Position numbers and translations under genes: made by a program | Shown: positions 9,852 through 21,538 of the stretch, one piece after another | Layout: each line of letters begins with the position of its first letter | How positions within the stretch are numbered: position 1 is the first letter of the stretch | NCBI GenBank assembly: GCA_003194525.1 | Contig: NBIV01000246.1 | Span: 1-64,000 of the forward strand | Direction of reading: 5' to 3' | DNA: 64,000 bases | Source: Gracilariopsis chorda | Lineage: Eukaryota > Rhodophyta > Florideophyceae > Gracilariales > Gracilariaceae | The notes under the pieces: model-generated | Told to the model about the DNA's origin: nothing | Seen by the model: only the letters and a program-made list of their open reading frames with translations | The model's database searches: none

Positions 9852-12026
9852 TTAGTTTTCCGCGTTCGGCAGTGGGTTGGTTTCCTCGACAACGAGTGCT
9901 TCATCCCGTTGACGGAGGTTTCTATCCGCATAAGCGGGGGTTGCAACGGATGGTTGCGTGATCTCCCGAATCGGGGTGTATGAAGCTTGCTGCGCACGCG
10001 GGGTCTGTGGTAGGGCATGGGAAAAGTCCGTTTTAGCACGGAGGTAGGAAGCCGTCGGGACGGAACGTTTCTCCTCTGTAGTGAGGGCCTCGTATTTTGC
10101 CACCACCTTGGCCATATCCTTCAGTGAGCAGATACACTGAGGAGAGGTATGGCCATGGGCATAGCACAGGTGGCAAATGAGAGCCAACACCGCGACACGC
10201 CGATTATTATTCAGAGTATCGGAGAAGCGAATCGCAGTGCGGGTTTCAGTCCATCCAGGCCGTTGATAACGGGAATGACCGTTTGAAAACGGGAGTCGTT
10301 GGGGTTGAACCCGACTGTTACCACTGTACAAAACGGGGTCTTCCGTTCCCGTATCACGGGTCATCTCCGTCGTTGACGGCAAATCACTGGTGGGTATCGA
10401 CACACCATCCCCCTGCACTAAATGCACGGTATCAAATCCCTGTCCAGGGTTCCCATCCGCGGTGAGCGGGAGAGAGGAAGCTTCGCTTTCCAGCAACAAC
10501 GCCTTGGCGGATTTAGACCGATTGTTCGGAGTTCTTGCACGAAGTGCATCCCCTTCCGCTCGGGCGTGTTGGACCAGCTCGAGGTAGGTGATCCTCCGCT
10601 TGTCCTCCGGATAACGGGTAACTAAACTCCAGATTGCCGGGTCAAGACCATCGACGAACATGGTACTGCGCTCCCCAGCGGGGTATACGTTACCACATCT
10701 GTGGAAAGCCTTGTTAAGGCGCACCGAGTAATCGGTCTCGGTCTCTCCAGCACGCTGGCGTTTATCTCGCAAAGCGAGGATAGCCTGCTGAATAGCGGTG
10801 TTGGTGGCATAGGAGCGCAGAAGATACTGGACAGCCTGCGGCCAGCAAGTAACTCCTCCCTCGGAGGCGCGAGCAGATCCTCTGACAGAGGTGTATTGGT
10901 CCTCCGCCACTCCCCGTAAGAAATACGGTAAGGCAAAACAGGCTTGTACCTCATTCATACCGAGGATATCGGCCTCCGCTACAAAGCGGGATAGGAAATC
11001 CAGTACTTGGACTGAGTCCTCTCCAGTAAAATATTGGTTACGGAGCGAGAGCTGCATTCGCTTAATGCATTCTCGCACCTTTCCCGTACCACGGGGCGTA
11101 CGTCCAAGTGACGAGTCTTCGAGCCGGTAGTACCGGTATGATAAAAGCTTCCGGTAATCCGGGTTTGTCGGTTTCAATTCCCGGAGACCGGGGTGTCTTC
11201 TCCCCTTCTGGCGGGTTCGGACCACACCTTCAGTGGCCGATGACCGCTTCGAGCGGGAAGAGTAGCCTCGCTTCTCGTCCTCCGAGTCGGAGTCCGAGGA
11301 GCTCGAGCTAACCGAATAATTTCGGGATGATTCCGACGATGTCGAAGAATCGGAGTCCGAATATTTTCGGTGGTGTTTCCGTCGATGACGGCGTTTCTTC
11401 TTCCCAGCAAGCTGGTCGTTGTGCGATGCCTCGTTTACCGGATCACCCGGGGATGGTTTGTCCATGAGGACGAACTGCTCCAGCGTCTCCAGGCGGGCAC
11501 CAATCCGATCAAATCGGGCTTCAACTCCTTCGATGAAGGTTGCGGGATGTCCCAAACTCTCCAACACGGAGTTGACGTCCGACCGTAAAATACGGAGTTC
11601 CTCGGCGATTTCCTTTACGGGGGTTGCCAAGACCACCTCTTGGAGGGATTTTAGTTCCCCTACAATGGTGTCATGGGCGGTCCACAGAGCGCGGACCTGG
11701 GATTCCAGGGAAGTCCCCTGGGGGTTGTTATCGCCCGTTCCACGGGGGTTTGAACCCGCGACAGCGGGAGCAGGCCGGGGTGCCTGGAACACTGCGGCAA
11801 CACCCGGAGTCGATGCTGCATTCCCCTGCGGGGGTGATAACGAGGGCAAAAGGAGGTTCCGGGGTTCCCGGTCGGGGGTATCATTCCGCGTTGAAGCGGC
11901 ACCAGCACGGCTGGAACTTGTCCGTATAGGGATACGGAGTACGAACCGAACTTCGGAAATGTCCGCGTTGTCGCGGGAGCGACTACGCGTAACCACTGGC
12001 TCCGCATCGGAGGGATTTCTCGACAT
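9852..12026 (-). CDS. Gag of element A
   Basis: One open frame of 724 codons, starting MSRNPSDAEP, the same start as B's gag (MSRRPSSAEP). The upstream in-frame ATG at 12038 lies beyond the inversion breakpoint and belongs to element C, so 12026 is the better start. Order: variable Ser/Pro-rich N-terminus; a helical region with leucine-rich spacing; a strongly basic block (KKKRRHRRKHHRK) followed by a Ser/Asp/Glu run; the conserved capsid-like region (MQLSLRNQ, LDFLSRFVAEA, YFLRGVAEDQY); and a zinc knuckle CHLCYAHGHTSPQC (C-x2-C-x4-H-x4-C). It stops in GGAAAAC-TAA. Now cut off from its 5' LTR by the inversion, so it lacks its promoter. Confidence 0.9.
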   Translation of the reverse strand: MSRNPSDAEPVVTRSRSRDNADISEVRFVLRIPIRTSSSRAGAASTRNDTPDREPRNLLLPSLSPPQGNAASTPGVAAVFQAPRPAPAVAGSNPRGTGDNNPQGTSLESQVRALWTAHDTIVGELKSLQEVVLATPVKEIAEELRILRSDVNSVLESLGHPATFIEGVEARFDRIGARLETLEQFVLMDKPSPGDPVNEASHNDQLAGKKKRRHRRKHHRKYSDSDSSTSSESSRNYSVSSSSSDSDSEDEKRGYSSRSKRSSATEGVVRTRQKGRRHPGLRELKPTNPDYRKLLSYRYYRLEDSSLGRTPRGTGKVRECIKRMQLSLRNQYFTGEDSVQVLDFLSRFVAEADILGMNEVQACFALPYFLRGVAEDQYTSVRGSARASEGGVTCWPQAVQYLLRSYATNTAIQQAILALRDKRQRAGETETDYSVRLNKAFHRCGNVYPAGERSTMFVDGLDPAIWSLVTRYPEDKRRITYLELVQHARAEGDALRARTPNNRSKSAKALLLESEASSLPLTADGNPGQGFDTVHLVQGDGVSIPTSDLPSTTEMTRDTGTEDPVLYSGNSRVQPQRLPFSNGHSRYQRPGWTETRTAIRFSDTLNNNRRVAVLALICHLCYAHGHTSPQCICSLKDMAKVVAKYEALTTEEKRSVPTASYLRAKTDFSHALPQTPRAQQASYTPIREITQPSVATPAYADRNLRQRDEALVVEETNPLPNAEN

Positions 12027-12035
12027 AAACTTCGG
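12027..12035. other. Inversion breakpoint, left
   Basis: To the left is the start of A's gag (minus); to the right C's gag begins on the plus strand. AAACTTCGG here matches AAACTTCCGG on the minus strand at 49290-49281, a short shared sequence at the two joins. See the right breakpoint. Confidence 0.8.
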
Positions 12036-13913
12036 CAAGGCCCAAGGAATGATTATTAACAGCCTCAGGACTTAGCCGCTGCCATAACCACCCACCGTAT
12101 GGTGGAAGATATCACCGCTCTCCTATGGCTGCAACTCCGCTCTTGGTGCGATAACCAAGTGGAGCAGGTCCTTAGGGACCAACTGGATGGAGTATTACGG
12201 GAGCGCCTCTCCTCTCTGGCAGACCAACTGGTTCCTTAGGTTTTGCAATCAGATTTCCTCGTCAAGTCCATTGCCACGACCATCCAAGGGAAACTCACCC
12301 GCCAGGCAGGCACATTTCACAGCCCTCGGGCTGTTTCTCAAAGTTTACCATTGGACGCCCATCGCTCAACACATACCGGACCTCAAGGAGCAGCTATAGA
12401 AGTAGCCTCTCGCCTGGGTACAGCACAGGAAGGCCCATTGGGTTATATACCGCCTGGAGAAGAGAGACTCCAGAGGCAAAGAGACCGTGCAGGAGATATT
12501 ACCAATGGACAACACGGCATTCGGTACGCCAACGAGTACCTCGAGGACGATGAAGAGCTCGCCCAAAAGGAACTCGTAGATACCGAGACCCATAGGAAGA
12601 AGAGACGCAGCCAAAGGCGTAAGTCGAGGACGAACCATCGGAAGAGGCACCACTCGGACTCGAGCGATGACCATTCGGACTCGTGGAACTCTTCCGATAC
12701 CGATACGGATGAGGCGGATGTTCGGCTCCTCAAACCATTGCTCATGACTGATGAGCTTTTCCAGAAGTTCTTAGACGTGAACACGTACCTTTTGATGCAT
12801 TGGTCCACGCGGTACACGTCATCGGTCGCCAAAAAGATTGCCAGGTGGGCGAAGAGAATGCAACTGACCGTCCCGGACGAGTTTTCTGGGTAGGATCCCA
12901 TTACAGTCCTTAGGTTCTTGACCTCGTTCCAGGTGGCCTGTGACTAGAATGGTGTCCATGAACGAGCGGCGCTTCATTGCTTCCAGGTTTTCCCAAGTGG
13001 GCAAGCAAAGGACCAAGTGGTTGCCAAGATCTCCGGCTCGGCCAACCCCATTGATGCCCGAGATCTGGAGTTCCTAAGGACCTATCCAGAGGTTTTTCAT
13101 TACCTGTTGGAAACGTATGCGACTGATTCTCACATAATGGACGCCTATCAGGACGTACTTGGATACCACCAGAGTTCCAGCATGTCCGAAACGGACTACG
13201 CCGACTAACTTTGGACTAGAGCCCGCAGGTGCGGGAATGTGTTCTCCGAGGGTTGGCTGAAGCGACATTCTATCGCTGGATTGCTCCCTGCGAAACAGAC
13301 GCAAGTCCGAAACCACCACACTGCCCATCTGGACTTGACTCTGCGTGAGCTGGTGACGTATGCCGAAGGACACGGCAAGACCTATAGGACTTCAAGTCGA
13401 ACGGGTGACGCAGATAATAGGGGTCGCGCAAGACTCCTGACCAGAGGAGTGAAGGCCCACATGATAGAGTCCCCGTCGGCGTCAGACTCGGCCTTTGGAA
13501 ATTCAGACACCGCAGATGATCTTGCGGTGAGCTTCTCCTCAGCTCTGTCAGGAGCACCATCGGCCTTTTCGTCAGGAACAACCACCCCATCGGCCCCGGC
13601 GACACCCCATTATTCTCCGATTGCCCCCAGGAAGGACTTCATTACGAAATCCAATCAGGCCTGTTATATTTGTCTTTCCACGGCCGGGCCGTGTGACTGC
13701 ATAAATACTATGCCTGAAGACATCCGCAAGGGAATTATGGCGCGAAGGGAGGAGAACTATCAGGGTCGCCGAGCCGAGGGTCACTTCTGTAGGAACTTCC
13801 CTCCGAGGACCACTGGAGCGCCAGGGAGCCCAAAGTATGTGACTTCCCTGAACACATCGGTGAAGCAGCCTGAGGTCAACATGGTTGAAGACCCAAGGGA
13901 TAGCCTCGAATAA
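12036..13913 (+). pseudogene. Gag of element C (without its N-terminus)
   Basis: This continues the gag whose first about 90 codons lie at 49558-49281 on the minus strand. Several frames and stops: about 12075-12238 (SWCDNQVEQVLRDQLD region), 12243-12893 (basic block followed by Ser/Asp-rich HHSDSSDDHSDS, as in A), stop at 12891-12893, a degraded part to 13016, 13017-13208 (TYPEVFHYLLETYATD), then 13239-13913. The zinc-knuckle region reads CYIC...CDC and has lost the histidine. It differs strongly from A and B gag but has the same order of parts, so C is a separate family. Confidence 0.8.
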
Positions 13914-13991
13914 CTGGACGGACAGGGCGATCTTGCGGTGCTCACGCCGCAGGAAAACGACCAGAGGGACGCATAGAGGAGTGTCGTCCTT

Positions 13992-16900
13992 CTTATAACT
14001 GCCACCTCAAACCATCGGACTCGCAGACCATAGGAGCTGAGAAGAGAATGAAACCAGAGGACGAAATGACAGGGGTCTTGAGTGGGTTGTGTGCTGTACA
14101 CCAATGGGAAGACCTGGAGGACGCTGTTTGTGTCTTAAGGAAGGATAACTACAAGGTACAGGGAACTTTGGGACTACAGGCCAATACCACAAGGACGTTT
14201 ACGGCTGTATTGGATACTGGAGCAGGCCCCAACCTGGTACATCCAAAGGTCTTACCATTGGGCTCGGAAAGGATGATACAGGAAAAGAAGTCCCGAAGGT
14301 AACGGACGCATCACTTCGGCCGATGGACATTCGCGGAATACTTCCGCATTACGTCCAATTGGGTCACCTGAAGGTTAAGACTTGGTTTCTTGTATGTCCG
14401 AATCTGGGGGCAGAAGGGATCCTAGGAACGAGCTTTATTGATAGATGTGTAAAGGAAATCTATCCTGCCCAAAAGAGGGTCGCTTTCCATCGAGGACAAC
14501 CATTGGCGATTGTCAGCTCGCGCCTTGGAACCGAGACTGCCCCAGCTAAGGTCAAGTTTCCCACGAGGACCGTGTCCAACAAGGTCAGATTGGCAAAAGC
14601 GATTGTCATGCTGCCTATGACCCAGGTATCCGCTGCAGCGATATGCGAGTCCTCAGGTCTGATTTTGTTGCAAAACCATCCCAAGTTGGTAACAAAACAC
14701 CTTTCCCTCATAGCCAATGGAGTAATGAATGTGGTACACAACCGGCCCTTTGCGGTCACCATGAGCAACTTCCGTGACAAGCCTAAAAGGCCACCCAAGG
14801 GTGCAGTGGTGGGGGTATATATGCCTGCTCCACTGGTCATTATGGAGATTGATGCGGATAAGTGGCTTCCTGGGGGTGAAACACCTGCCAATTGGGAAAA
14901 CGACATCAACCTTGGCGACGACTTTGGACCATATAGGAAACAAGTAATTGATCTCCTCAAGGACTTTGCTAGCATTCGGAGTGGAAAGCTCGGCGAGATT
15001 GACGCCACAAGGCATCGAATTGACCTTAAGGACGAGGCCACGCCCCAATATCAGCATCCATATCGGAGTGGACTAAAAGGACAAGAAGTGGTAGTCAGGG
15101 AGGTAGAGAAGATGAAGTCCGCTGGGGTCAATGAGCGCGCACTATCGACTGAGGCCGAATGGGCTAGCCGTTTTGTCTCAGTGGCCAAAAAAGAGGGGAC
15201 CGTACGGTATTGTATTGATTACCGCGAACTAAATGCGGTTACCAAGAGGGATACTTATCCTATCCCCTGAATGGAAAACTGTTTAGATTACCTTGGGGAC
15301 GCGCAAATTTTTACCACGTTGGATGCCAATTGTGGGTATTGGCAGGTTCCCATGGACGACAAGGCAAAGTCGCTGACTACCTTCACGACCCAGGAAGAAC
15401 TATTTCCATTTACACGGATAGCCTTTGGTCTTATGAATGGACCAGCTACTTTCCAGCGGGCCATGGACATCATTTTGTCCAGGGTTATATGGAAATTCGC
15501 CTTGGTCTACCTTGATGATGTGATCATCTTTTCCATGTCCATTAGGAAACACTTTGCACATGTGAAGGAAGTTCTTAGGTTACTCCAGCGGGCTGGCGTC
15601 ACACTGAAAATGAAGAAGTGTTTCTTCTTCCAGCCCTCCGTGGACTACCTTGAACATGTGGTCCTGCCGGGTAAAATCCAATTGGCCCAAGGTACAACAA
15701 AGGCCATATCGGAAGCACGACCCCTAGGACCCATACGGAGTTGCGCTCCTTCCTTGGCCGTTGTAATTTTTACGGTAGGTTTGACCCAGGGTTCGCGAAA
15801 ATTGCAGCACCTCTCAATAAGATGCTGAAGAAAGGGACCCCTTCGGAATTTGACGACCTCACAGACGAGCAGTATGAGGCCTACCAGAACCTCAAGGACC
15901 ATTTGGTTAATCCGCCGGTCTTGGCGCTACCCAAGGCCAATAAACCGTAAATCCTAGATACGGACGCATCTGCTACCCAAGTGGGCTGTGCCCTACTCCA
16001 AGAGCAGGAGTCCCCTAAGGATTACCGCCCAGTTGGCTACTGGAGTACGTCCCAGACCAAGGCCGAAAGGAACTATAGCACCACGGAAAAGGAATGTTTG
16101 GCCATCGTGTGGTCAGTGCTCCATCTTCGGCCTTATTTGGAAGGAACTCGCTTTACCATTAGGACAGATCGCCACTCCCTCCAATGGCTACTGAACATGA
16201 CGGATGCATCCTCCCGTCTGGCCCGATGGAGATTGCGCCTGGCTGAATTCGATTACGAAGTGACCTATAGGCCAGAACTGAAATATCAGGCCGCAGATGC
16301 GCTGTCACCCATCCTGACCAATGGTACGCACAAAACTCCCCTGCACGATGAGATTCTCATCATCTGGGACGGACCACAGTACACTGATGACTAGGGAGAT
16401 TAACCACCGGTGGCTGAGGTGAGAATGGCCGGATGGACGGACGAACACGGCGAAGCGATCTTATGCGCCATGGACTGGGAAGATCAACCATAGGATATCC
16501 ATATGGTCCAGTCAGAAAGCGCGGATCTTACGCCAATAACCCTCGAGGAATTATTTCAGGCCCAGAAAACGGACGAATACTGCGTCCAGATAGGATAGAA
16601 AGTAAGGACCTCTGGGTCGCTGTTTGATTATGACCGCCGAGGCATATTATGTCGCAGGTCACCATTGAATGAGGCGATACAGCAGGTAGTGCCTAAGGCC
16701 TTACGGGCATGCCTGCTTTACCTCGCGCACTATCCGAGGTTGGCTGGCCTTCCTGCCGGGACTAAGATGTGTCAGACCCTGAGAAGATATTTTTACTTGC
16801 CTCTGATGGCCAATGACATAATGGAGACCGCAAGAACTTGTGCACCATGCGCAAAATTCCGAGGGACATAAGCGGTACATGAAGGGAAACTGAAGTTATT

Positions 16901-18461
16901 CCCAGCGGCCGGGGCTTTAGAGTTCATTGCTATGGATATCCTAGGGCCATTTCTGAAGTCGACCCACGGCAACCGATTTATATGGTTGATTACCGATCGG
17001 TTTGCCAAGTTGACCTGAGCAATTCCGCTCAACTCAACAACCGCCACGGACGTCGCCATGGCTTGCCTTGCATTGGATTTATCCCTATGGACTGCCGCTC
17101 TATCTCCTTACGTACAGTGGCTCTCAGTTTATCTCCAAAGTTTTAGAGCATGTGTGCTTGGCCTTAGGTCTAAAACATCTCATCACCACCACGTACCATC
17201 CTCAGACCAATGGACAAGCCGAAAGGTTTAACCAAACCCTGGCCAAGAGGCTAGTTTACTACGTTTCCGAGCACCAATTGGAATGGGATGACTATGTTCA
17301 GCCGCTGATCTATGCATATAATAATCAAGTACATAAGTCCACTGGTGCAACTCCTTTTGAACTCACCCTCATACGTGCCCCTGCGCCGTACATGGTTGAC
17401 CTACAAACCTAGGAGCACCTCAGGACATAACGGAGGAAATGACTCCCGCCCAGGCCAAATGGTATTCGTGGAAGCGAATTGATCCTATATTGAAGGCCGC
17501 GCAGACCACGTTGGCCAAAGCGCAAGGGCACTATTAGACCGATATCGATCGGTCCATTTGGTTTACACCACAAGTGGCCGTCGGAGATTACGTTCACTTG
17601 GACAGACCACCGAAGGAAAAGCCCGAGGACGAGGATATCATCAAGAAGCTGTTGCCAAAGTCCACTGGGTCTTTCAAGGTACTTAAGACCCTCGGGCACA
17701 CGGTTACTATCGACCGAGATGGGCTCCAGAACACAGTCACAATGAACCGAGTCTCTCTGGCGCCACGCCCACCTTCAACTGAACCATTGGACTCGCGCGC
17801 TTTCCCTTCGTCCCAAACCCCACCCTCCATCTCTACGCAACCACGAGTCAATGACCTTACAAACCCTCAGGGACCGCAGGTCTCTGGGGATCCAGAAGGC
17901 CCCTCCCCCGATGGCTACGGTCCCCTGGATGATATGGTACTCCCGGAAGAAGTACCTGACCCTATGGAAACCCCCGACGCTGTTCCTTCGGACGCTGACG
18001 GGTACGGTCCCCTCGACCAGATGGACCTACCGGAGGACACCGGAATGAACGACCAACGGGAGTATGTCGTCGACTGCATCGTTTCCCCTGGGCTCACCGA
18101 CGATGGCGAAGTGCGCTACAAAGTCCGTTGGTATGGCTATGAGCCCAAGGACGATACTTGGCTCCCGAGGTCAGACATCCCGGATAAATTTGTAGCCTGC
18201 TATTTGTCAAAAACAGGCCACACGGAGCGTGAACTTAAGGAGGGGGTATCCCTGGCTACCAATTTGCGAAAGCACGGGCCCAATCCGCCTCCACGCAATA
18301 GAAACACTGCTTTTGGCCACGGTGCCCACGGAACTGCCTCCCACGCCGCCCCACTCACTGGCCCCGCGCCAGTTCTTCCAAAGGTTTACGGCAACGATGA
18401 CCAACTTGGACGCCACATAACGCCGAAGTCCCTGGGTCATCAAGGCCGAAAACTTGAGTAA
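13992..18461 (+). pseudogene. Pol of element C: protease to chromodomain
   Basis: Domains in order: protease (VLDTGAGPNLVHP, near 14211), RT (YCIDYRELNAV at about 15215; YLDDVIIF at about 15510), RNase H (DTDASATQVGCALL; TEKECLAIVW), integrase zinc finger (LAHYPRLAG-PAG...CAPC, second His replaced by Leu), integrase core (MDILGP; LTYSGSQF; NGQAERFN) and a C-terminal part with chromodomain (EYVVDCIVSPG, YKVRWYGYEP, DTWLPRSDIP). The second catalytic Asp of the integrase is Tyr. Frame breaks or stops near 14302, 15270, 15720, 15950, 16394, 17018, 17410 and 17536. From 17574 to 18461 it is open. Not active. Confidence 0.88.
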
Positions 18462-18624
18462 CGAAGCGCAGACGGCTCACCTATAAGGAAAATGGACCAA
18501 AATCCCAGGGACTTGTTTCAAAACCGACCTAGTGGTATTGAAGGGTAGAGATGAAGACCAATGGTGCGCGACAGAGAAGACGCACACCTTGACGCAAGAA
18601 GGGCCAGAAATGGAACCATAGTGT

Positions 18625-20558
18625 TTACTGAGGACTACTGGCCATAAAAAAGACCACTAGCGACGCAGCCGGTTGAGAAGGGGATCCCATGCAGGTGCCT
18701 TTGCGAGCCAGACTCCGGGCGGAAGAGGATGAGGCACCACCAGCGGACTCCGTGTCCGAAAGGTTAAGACCAAAGCGGTTACCAAGGTCTGTCTCGACAC
18801 GCTCGGACAATACCTTTGAATTCACCTCCAGGATGGTCGCTAAGGCGTCTTTGACCTCTTGGTTATGCTGAACCAGCGAGTAGTACCGCCAAGCCCGACG
18901 AACCCAGGATTGGGCGGAACGAAAAGCCTCTACGATACCAGTGGGTTCAAGGATACCAATGGACGTGCATACCTTCTTCAGTTCATCGAAGGCCATTGTA
19001 ATCACCTCTGGAATGACCGGCACGGGAGGCGGAGGATGGACCACAGGGGCGGAAACCGTCATGGACATAGTAGGTGGGGAACCCAAGGAACCGATGGACG
19101 CCTCTGGGGGCTCTACAACGGCAACCTCGTGCGCTGGCAGGAAAGACGGTGCTACCGATGGGGCCGGTACAGGAACTACCGCCTGCTCCCGTACTGGAGG
19201 ACGAAGACAATCTTCGTGAAACCCAATGTCCTGAGGGTAGTAATCTGGCACGGACTGACGTGGCTCGTTCACGGGGACAGCCAGAAATAGTTTGGCCTGA
19301 TGGACGTTCCCGTCTTCATTGTCTAAAGGATGTTGCGGGATCGAGAAGAGGGTGTCGGTTTCATAATCGTACCAAAGAAACCCGGGGGTGTGCGCCCAGT
19401 CGACCTGAAGGACATAATCCAATAGGGGCTCCGCCTCTTCACTCTCGTACTCCGTACCCCGGACAATGTTCTGCACGTCCAACTCACGAATGAGCCAGAT
19501 CAAGGGCCGCGGAAGAGGCACGAGTCAGCGTTCAGGACTTGGAAGAACCTGCTCGTTCTAGATACGGCAGTCGGGCTCCCGGACGCTAGCTTGGACCCCA
19601 TAGCGGGCGTTATCCAGAAATGCCATCAAACAGAACAGGGCCCTTTCGGCGAAAAAAAAAACTGCCAGGTCAGCCAGGGGAGACGTTTAGTGAAGTCCCC
19701 CTGGAGCTCATAGGTGTGGTAGGTCAGCACAGACAGAGTAGGGACCATAAGGAGATTAGAAACGTGCCAGATGGCAGCCTCAGGTCCGGCGCTAAGTGAA
19801 GGTAGCATGAGATATAGAGAAGACCTGTGGGACGGAGGCATATCGTGTAATTCCACTTGCTGCCAACAGAAGAAGTACTTGAGGTTGGTTCGAATACGAC
19901 CATCGAGTTCGATCATATCATTCCAATAGGTCCGTTTCGATAACCAGTACAAGCGGTTGTATGGAGGTCTGAAGCAGACTAACCCCAGGATTTTATGACC
20001 AGGGGGGACGAAAGGAGCCCTTAGGGTCGCCATGCATCGAATACAAGTCCTTCAGGAGCTTGTTTACTCTCCATTGGTAATCCGCCTCCTCGCCGCAGCG
20101 GACAAAGGGCATATCCGGTAGGACCAGATAGTGGCAGCGCGCAACCGAACGGGCATCAGCAGGAAGGTGGAGCCAACGGTTGTACCAGGAGTTCTTCTTC
20201 GCACAGGCGTAGTTGGGGATCGCAGCGAACCACCGGGCATCGAATGATTGGTCAAATACCGCACAGACTCGGCGAATGAACTTGGTAGATGGGTACTCCT
20301 CACGTTCATAGGATTCCGACCCAAAGTGTGGTCGTACTTCTCCCCGGGGGGGGCATATGCACTGCTGGGGACCAGATCCATGTTGGTCGATTCTACAGTT
20401 ATTGCCACCCAAGGGGTACGCTCGAAGCTGCCATATTCCAAAAGGTAGCCACGGGAGCGCCTATATGCCCCCGAGGACATGGCGTAGACGCCGTCAACAA
20501 GCCAGCACAGCAGACACGGCGCCAGGGGAAACCAACGGTCAGGAATCTGAAAGGCCAA
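18625..20558 (-). pseudogene. Antisense accessory ORF of element C (diverged, broken)
   Basis: Minus-strand frames 20558-20320, 20412-19993, 20033-19626 and 19521-18625 form one broken gene, opposite to C's gag-pol and between its chromodomain and 3' LTR. Similarity to B's antisense protein is weak but in order: LPADAR near WRSVPAARQDA; YFFCWQQVELHD near YMIPYQNVEVER; IRELDV...LLDYVLQVDWAHTP near IRALDL...LLDFIDQVDWASVP. The C-terminal part (19100-18625) is Pro/Val-rich and then charged. Place, direction and this ordered similarity suggest a common origin older than the split of the two families. Exact start not determined. Function unknown. Confidence 0.65.
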
Positions 20559-20994
20559 GGGAATGCATCACGATATACCGAAGGGGCGGGTATGGAGGAT
20601 GCACGAAGGTGGTATGCGAAGAAAAGAGCGACCAGAAGGACGAGGTTATCTAGAGGGAAGTATGGGCGTCTACGCCGGGGGTCGGTGAAATGCAGGAGCA
20701 CGAGGAGTGCCGCGCAGTTGAGGCTCACTAGTTAATGAGGCCCCCTCGTAGGCGACCAATGGCATGGTAGCGGCCACGTGCCACGTGCCGAAGAAGCAAC
20801 CTGATGGACGTAAACCGGGATGGCCGCCGTACTTGCTGTGGAAAGGCCGACCAGCCATGTCAACCAGGAGGCGAGAGACCTAATCGGGGGAGAGGACGCA
20901 AGATCAACAACCTTATTGGGCGGGAGGAAAGAACGCCAGCGGAAGAAAAGGATACCTCACCGACGTGGAAGTGGCCGACGGGACGTCGGATCTT

Positions 20995-21007
20995 AAGGGA
21001 GGAGGTA
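20995..21007 (+). other. Polypurine tract of element C
   Basis: AAGGGAGGAGGTA ends directly at the first base of the 3' LTR, matching the tracts of A and B in position and composition. Between the antisense ORF (from 20558) and here, about 440 bases hold no other gene I can support. Confidence 0.8.
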
Positions 21008-21533
21008 TGTAGGAGAATGACCATTGGGCAGGTGCAGTGGTGACGTAACCATGGGGCTGGGCTGGCAGATGTCAGAACATTGCTGGCCGAAATATTCCAC
21101 GTGGCCAAGCTGGGTGCCTATGCAGAAGATACGAGGGGACAGTACGAGTTCCAAGGCACTGTGGCCATAGGTTTTGTTATGTAGCCAATTTTATGTAATT
21201 TGTTAAGATAGTTTCCGGAGGTCAGAGCGCCTCGCCAGTCATATAGGTTGGCTCGAGTGCCACCGATCTCTGAAGCGTAAAGACAAGCACCCTCACCGTC
21301 TTCTTGCCGCCATATGCAGCCACTAGGACTCCAAAGGCCTCCAAGCTATTGCTACCATTCTACCGACCTGTAGGGACTTGAGATAGCGCCCGCCCACTGC
21401 GCCCCGCTGCCAGTTGGTGCCAGCGTCACTAGTAGACCCAGTGGATTGTCACCCCAGTGGTTCGCTCTCTGCCGCTACTAACCCCTAGTAGACTACTACC
21501 CCAGTTGGCAAAAGGGCGTATTATTCTACTACA
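21008..21533 (+). repeat. 3' LTR of element C
   Basis: 526 bp, starts TGTAGGAGAATGACC and ends TTCTACTACA. The reverse complement is at 49685-50210, with the same length and clearly more substitutions than between B's LTRs. Unlike A and B it is short and begins TGTAG rather than TGAAGTGCAA, which supports treating C as a different family. Confidence 0.92.
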
Positions 21534-21538
21534 CCTGC
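21534..21538. repeat. Target site duplication of element C (3' side)
   Basis: CCTGC follows the LTR. Its partner is GCAGG at 50211-50215, inverted today by the 37-kb inversion. Confidence 0.85.

Larger units (their letters stand above)
1294..12026 (-). mobile_element. Element A, main part (Ty3/gypsy with chromodomain)
   Basis: Everything from the 3' LTR to the first codon of gag lies here in minus orientation. The 5' LTR, PBS and leader are at 48414-49280 in plus orientation. Reversing the segment between about 12.03 and 49.28 kb rejoins them into one element of about 11.6 kb flanked by ATTGC duplications, inserted in the gag of relic E. Layout is the same as in B: LTR, PBS, gag, pol in the -1 frame, chromodomain, antisense ORF, polypurine tract, LTR. 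Confidence 0.88.
12036..21533 (+). mobile_element. Element C, main part (diverged Ty3/gypsy family)
   Basis: Holds most of gag, all of pol with a chromodomain, an antisense ORF and the 3' LTR. The missing start (5' LTR, PBS, first gag codons) is at 50210-49281, minus. Reassembled, C is about 10.4 kb with equal 526-bp LTRs and CCTGC target duplications, inserted in the protease region of relic D. Older than A and B: many stops and frameshifts in every gene. Confidence 0.85.

Noticed and set aside
14460..15041. Long minus-strand open frame over C's protease-RT
   Set aside because: It is the mirror of a well-supported coding region, has no motif, and is not open in A or B at the same place.
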